From NCBI RefSeq assembly GCF_011397635.1, contig NC_064763.1, forward strand, positions 25,805,437 through 25,869,436: DNA of 64,000 bases, given 5' to 3'. Under the pieces are notes generated by a model that did not search any database, was not told the origin of the DNA, and was given only the letters and a program-made list of their open reading frames with translations. A program made the position numbers and the translations under genes. This DNA comes from Epinephelus fuscoguttatus (taxonomy: Eukaryota > Chordata > Actinopteri > Perciformes > Serranidae). Every line of letters begins with the position of its first letter. Within the stretch, counting starts at the first letter, position 1. Shown in pieces: positions 60,852 to 64,000 of the stretch.

Positions 60852-60894
60852 GAACAAAGCTAGTTTTCCAAATTTAAGTTAGAACCAAAACCAT

Positions 60895-61410
60895 TATAAG
60901 CACTGCAGGGTTAGCAAGTTAGCTTGCTAACTAAGTAGGTTATGCTAACAAGTAAGCTTGCTGGTAGACAAGAACATTAGCGAGCTAGCTTGCTAAGTAG
61001 GTATGCTATGTTAATGAGGAAGCTTGCCAATAGGCTAAAATATTAGCGAGTTAGCTTACTAACTAGGTTGGTTCTACTAATAAGTTAACTTGCCAATAGA
61101 CAAGAATACTAGCGAGCTAGCTTGCTAAGTAGGTGAGCTATGTTAATAAGGAAGCTTGCCAAGAGGTTAGAATATTAGCAAGTTAGCTTGCTTACTAGGT
61201 TGGTTCTACTAATAAGTTAACTTGCCAATAGACAAGAATATTAGCGAGCTAGCTTGCTAAGTAGGTATGCGATGTTAACAAGGAAGCTTGCCAATAGGCT
61301 AAAATGTTAGAGAGTTAGCTTACTAACTAGGTTGGTTAAGCTAATAAGTAAATTTGCCAATAGACAGGAATATTAGCGAGCTAGCTTGCTAAGTAGGTAT
61401 GCTATGTTAA
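60895..61410. repeat. 66-bp tandem repeat organised as 132-bp dimers
   Basis: The word CGAGCTAGCT begins at 60981, 61113, 61245 and 61377, exactly 132 bp apart; the related CGAGTTAGCTTACTAACTAGG falls halfway (61047), giving 66-bp units that alternate between two versions. Units carry the palindrome TTGCTAGC/GCTAGCTTGCTAA and TAAG.AAGCTTGCCAATAG. About eight units. Not a protein-coding repeat. Confidence 0.92.
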
Positions 61411-61724
61411 TATTCTGGTCCATCAGTAAGCTTAGGCTACTTGTTAGCATAGCCTGCCTAATTAGCAAGCTAACTTGCTGACCCTGCAGTAGCTTATAAG
61501 GTTTTTGTTCAATGTTACTGAGCATTTTGTTCAATTGTACTAACTTAATTAGAAAACTAGCTTTGCTCTGAAGAGGCACAAAGGGATTTTGAAAGAGCCA
61601 CAGGAGCAGCACACTGATGATGTCAGAGGTGCTGTGATTGTTTGATTGCAGTGTTTGTCCTGGAATGAAATGTAGGATGGTGATACAGGAGCATGTCCAA
61701 CTTGGCAAAATCACATAGTGCACG

Positions 61725-62700
61725 ATATTTCCTACAGTAAACAAAATGCAGTGGTGGATATTCCAACGTCGAACAATTATAAAAGAGATGCTGAATGAGG
61801 AACATGTGGAACAATGCTCTCTCAGCTCTCATTAAAGAGATTATGACAGAAAAAGTGGTGACATGACTCTGCCCTCTTTACATGAGGGTTAAAATGGTGG
61901 TTAAAATTGGTTAAAATTTGCCAGACATGTTCAGGCAAGCATTGACACGTAATGAGTTACTCTTCAGGCACAGGAACATGTGCAGGGAGCAAGATTGGCC
62001 AGCTAGCCGGGAAAAGGTGAACGACCTCAGTGCCGTTCACCTCTCCATAAATATACAGCAGATAAAGTTGTAAGAGTCTCAACACCCAGTTTTATGTTGG
62101 GAAGAGGAAACCCTTTGACCTCAGTGAAGCTTTATTATAAAAGATAATCCAAGATTTTCTAATCTGAAACTTACTTTTTAATTTTTTTGCTCATTTATCT
62201 ATGATTAGTGCCCCTCTTTGATGTATTGCTGAAACTGAATTATAAAACAGACATGTTCCTCATGCTTGAAGGACATTCCTTTATTTTTTTATAATTAGTA
62301 GGAAGGAAATAACACACATTGTCAAGGTTAATGTTAATCTGTCTCACTTGCTCATCTCACAACTCCCAACTCTGACCTTTGTGTTATTTTAATTACTGTG
62401 ACTTCAGTCTGTGAATGAATGAGCGACAGTCACTTACGGAGGTGTTCTCATAAACTTCTAAGCTGTCATCCCACCTTCACTCCTTAGAAGCCACCTAAAG
62501 GGTAAAGTACACACACAGTTAAGTCTGCTACTAGAATCTACCGGCAGACACTGCAATGTAACGGGAAACAGAAACAGTAGTAGTAGACCTTGTTATTTTA
62601 CAACTGATCAGGTTTCGCAGAGGTCATTTAATCCAGGATATAAAGTTCAATTTAATTTGTCTAGAGAATTTCTTCTTAAACTTAAGTCTATTAGTGAATT
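61725..62700. other. slc51a: Spacer upstream of slc51a
   Basis: Non-coding and AT-rich. I see no repeat ends and no promoter element that I can defend. The slc51a transcription start should lie near 62500-62720, where there is no obvious TATA box. Confidence 0.4.
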
Positions 62701-62724
62701 TCTCAGGAAGAATACTTGGACACC

Positions 62725-63837
62725 ATGGAGGAAGCCCTCAACAGCACCATCGATCCAGCTTGTTTACAAGAGCCCCCGCTGGCTATCGACGTGATAAAAC
62801 GTAAGTGACCTGCATCACCACATCCTGCTTGCTGATAATGTTTCTTTATCAACAAGTCTGAGCTAATGACATTTGGAATTCACTCAGCAGTGTAACGCGA
62901 GCAGCTGTGTGTGGGGCTGGTATTTTTTCAGCGTATGTCTGTGTTTGTGTGTGTTATCATGGCAAAATGTGGTCTTTGAGACATCTTCTGTGGCAGGAAT
63001 TACCAAGGGAGCAGTTCTCAGTGCTTTGCTAGGTGTTTGAATATCTGTCTGTCTGTATGCGGACAGATTTTGTCACAGCAATAATGTCACAAAGAAGCAG
63101 TCACCAAACTTGTGCCCCATGTACAGAGGCAATGCCAGCAGTCGCAGGCTTGACTCCGGCTTGCAACCATTTGCTGCGTGTGAACCCCCCCTGCACCCCC
63201 TCCCTCACCCTTCCTCACTCTGCCCTGTTCAAAAGCCTGAAAAAATAATCATGTACTGGCACACTATGTTCTCATTAAAATAACTCAGCTGACTTATGGT
63301 TTCACACAGGACCTGAACAATGTTCTCCTGGGTTTATTTGACTCATCCAACCATTCCAACCTGTTTCTAAAGTACAATGTTGTGCACATTTTTGACTTAA
63401 CCTCCCCCCCCCCCTCTCTGTTTTCAATCAGAGCTGGACGTGTTTGGCTTGTGCCTGTACTCCATGCTCACCTTCATGTCCTGCATCTCCCTGCTGCTAT
63501 ACCTGGAGCAGTGTGTCTATATTTATAAAAAAGTGCCCTACCGCAAGAAGACAACCATCATTTGGATAAATGGTGCAGCACCAGTAAGCATTCGGACCTG
63601 TTTTGGTGTTATAATATAATAATAATAATTTTAAAACCAATAGAAAATAATCATTATAAACCACTTTATTTGTGAACTAAGTCTCCAGAACTTGGGCACA
63701 AGGCCTTATGAAATACAACATGAAATCTAATTGTATGCACATTCTTGTGTTTCTCTGTTTTAGGTCATTGCTGTTATGTCTTGTTTTGGGATGTGGATCC
63801 CGAGGGCAGTCATGTTCACAGACATGACGTCTAACAG
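62725..63837 (+). CDS. slc51a: Organic solute transporter subunit alpha, first three coding exons (runs off right end)
   Basis: OST-alpha pairs with OST-beta (SLC51B) in the basolateral membrane of enterocytes and other epithelia and exports bile acids and steroid conjugates by facilitated diffusion. Exons in window: 62725-62800, 63432-63583, 63764-63837; then donor AACAG|GTACAT. Starts MEEALNSTIDPACLQEPP; first membrane segment LYSMLTFMSCISLLLYLE, followed by QCVYIYKKVPYRKKTTIIW and second segment APVIAVMSCFGMWIPRAVMF, the FGxWIPR block being typical of the family. About 100 of ~340 residues are visible. ATG context is CACCATGG, a good Kozak match. Human SLC51A neighbours PCYT1A, consistent with pcyt1b nearby here. 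Confidence 0.92.
63095..63243 (+). mobile_element. Degenerate second copy of the tRNA-derived SINE, slc51a first intron
   Basis: GCCCCATGTACAGAGGCAATG, GCAGTCGCAGGCTTGACTCC and TTTGCTGCGTGTGAACCCC follow the same order as in the copy at 60681-60851, with a decayed B box. The tail reads CTGCCCTGTTCAAAAGCC and short A runs. More diverged, so older. Confidence 0.65.
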
Positions 63838-64000
63838 GTACATTTTCATTCAGCATCACCAAAATTAGTACTCAGGGCTCAGGGCAAAGTACTGTCTCAT
63901 AAACTGGAGTCTTTTTTTTCTTTGATATTTTAAAAAAAGCTGAAAAATGATATTGAATCCGATATGAATCTGTATTTACGGATGTTCTCTTCTGCTCTCG

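Larger units (their letters stand above)
60540..61720. mobile_element. Fold-back type element: inverted arms around a tandem array
   Basis: Left arm about 60540-60920 (with the SINE removed) matches right arm about 61455-61720 in inverted order. Paired blocks: CCTGTGCCTCTTCAGA with TCTGAAGAGGCACA; ACGTCATCAGTGTGCTGCTCCTG with CAGGAGCAGCACACTGATGA; AAGCTAGTTTTCC with AAAACTAGCTTTG; CTGCAGGGTTAGCAAGTTAGC with GCTAACTTGCTGACCCTGCAG. The array 60895-61410 lies between the arms. No coding frame. Fits a fold-back or MITE-like element with internal repeats; superfamily unknown. Confidence 0.75.

Overview
This is vertebrate nuclear DNA, almost certainly from a ray-finned (percomorph-type) teleost. 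Genes are split into short exons with GT-AG introns, the proteins match vertebrate families along their length, and introns and spacers carry Tc1, Harbinger, hAT-like and TTAA-flanked repeats, tRNA-derived SINEs and non-LTR LINE pieces of the kinds common in fish. I saw no prokaryotic, CRISPR, retroviral or LTR features. All similarity statements rest on memory of the families, not on a search.

Layout. (1) 1-11.95 kb, + strand: the 3' part of a MAP7-family gene, most likely map7d2; its 5' exons lie left of the window. (2) 12.2-14.5 kb: a LINE reverse-transcriptase remnant next to a nearly pristine Tc1-like transposon with an open transposase. (3) 15.4-24.3 kb, +: bclaf3, complete, 635 aa. (4) 24.4-26.5 kb: decayed Harbinger, THAP-coding and hAT-like DNA. 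(5) 27.2-30.0 kb, +: a 165-aa gene that looks like the C-terminal end of SH3KBP1/CIN85 without any SH3 domain and with an N-terminal myristoylation motif. (6) 39.3-31.4 kb, -: a complete lipase H (LIPH/mPA-PLA1alpha-like) gene, 451 aa. (7) 42.4-47.9 kb, +: pcyt1b, complete, 363 aa. (8) 50.4-57.3 kb, +: a ZDHHC20-like palmitoyltransferase, complete, 346 aa. (9) 58.9-61.7 kb: TTAA-flanked and fold-back repeats. (10) 62.7 kb to the end, +: the first three coding exons of slc51a (OST-alpha).

Gene order. MAP7D2, BCLAF3 and SH3KBP1 are consecutive and co-oriented on human Xp22.12 and PCYT1B is at Xp22.11, while SLC51A sits beside PCYT1A on human 3q29. The window therefore joins pieces of two related human regions, which supports the gene calls. 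The genes do not form one pathway, although several act at membranes or on lipids: PCYT1B makes CDP-choline, LIPH releases lysophosphatidic acid, ZDHHC20 acylates cysteines, and OST-alpha exports bile acids and steroids.

The observations I would check first are the SH3-less, probably myristoylated CIN85-like gene; a 21-bp tandem duplication that copies a splice donor in the zdhhc gene and could add seven residues in frame; two probable GC-AG introns; a Tc1 element whose ~270-bp inverted repeats include the end of its own transposase gene; and a fold-back element with a 66/132-bp tandem array interrupted by a SINE.
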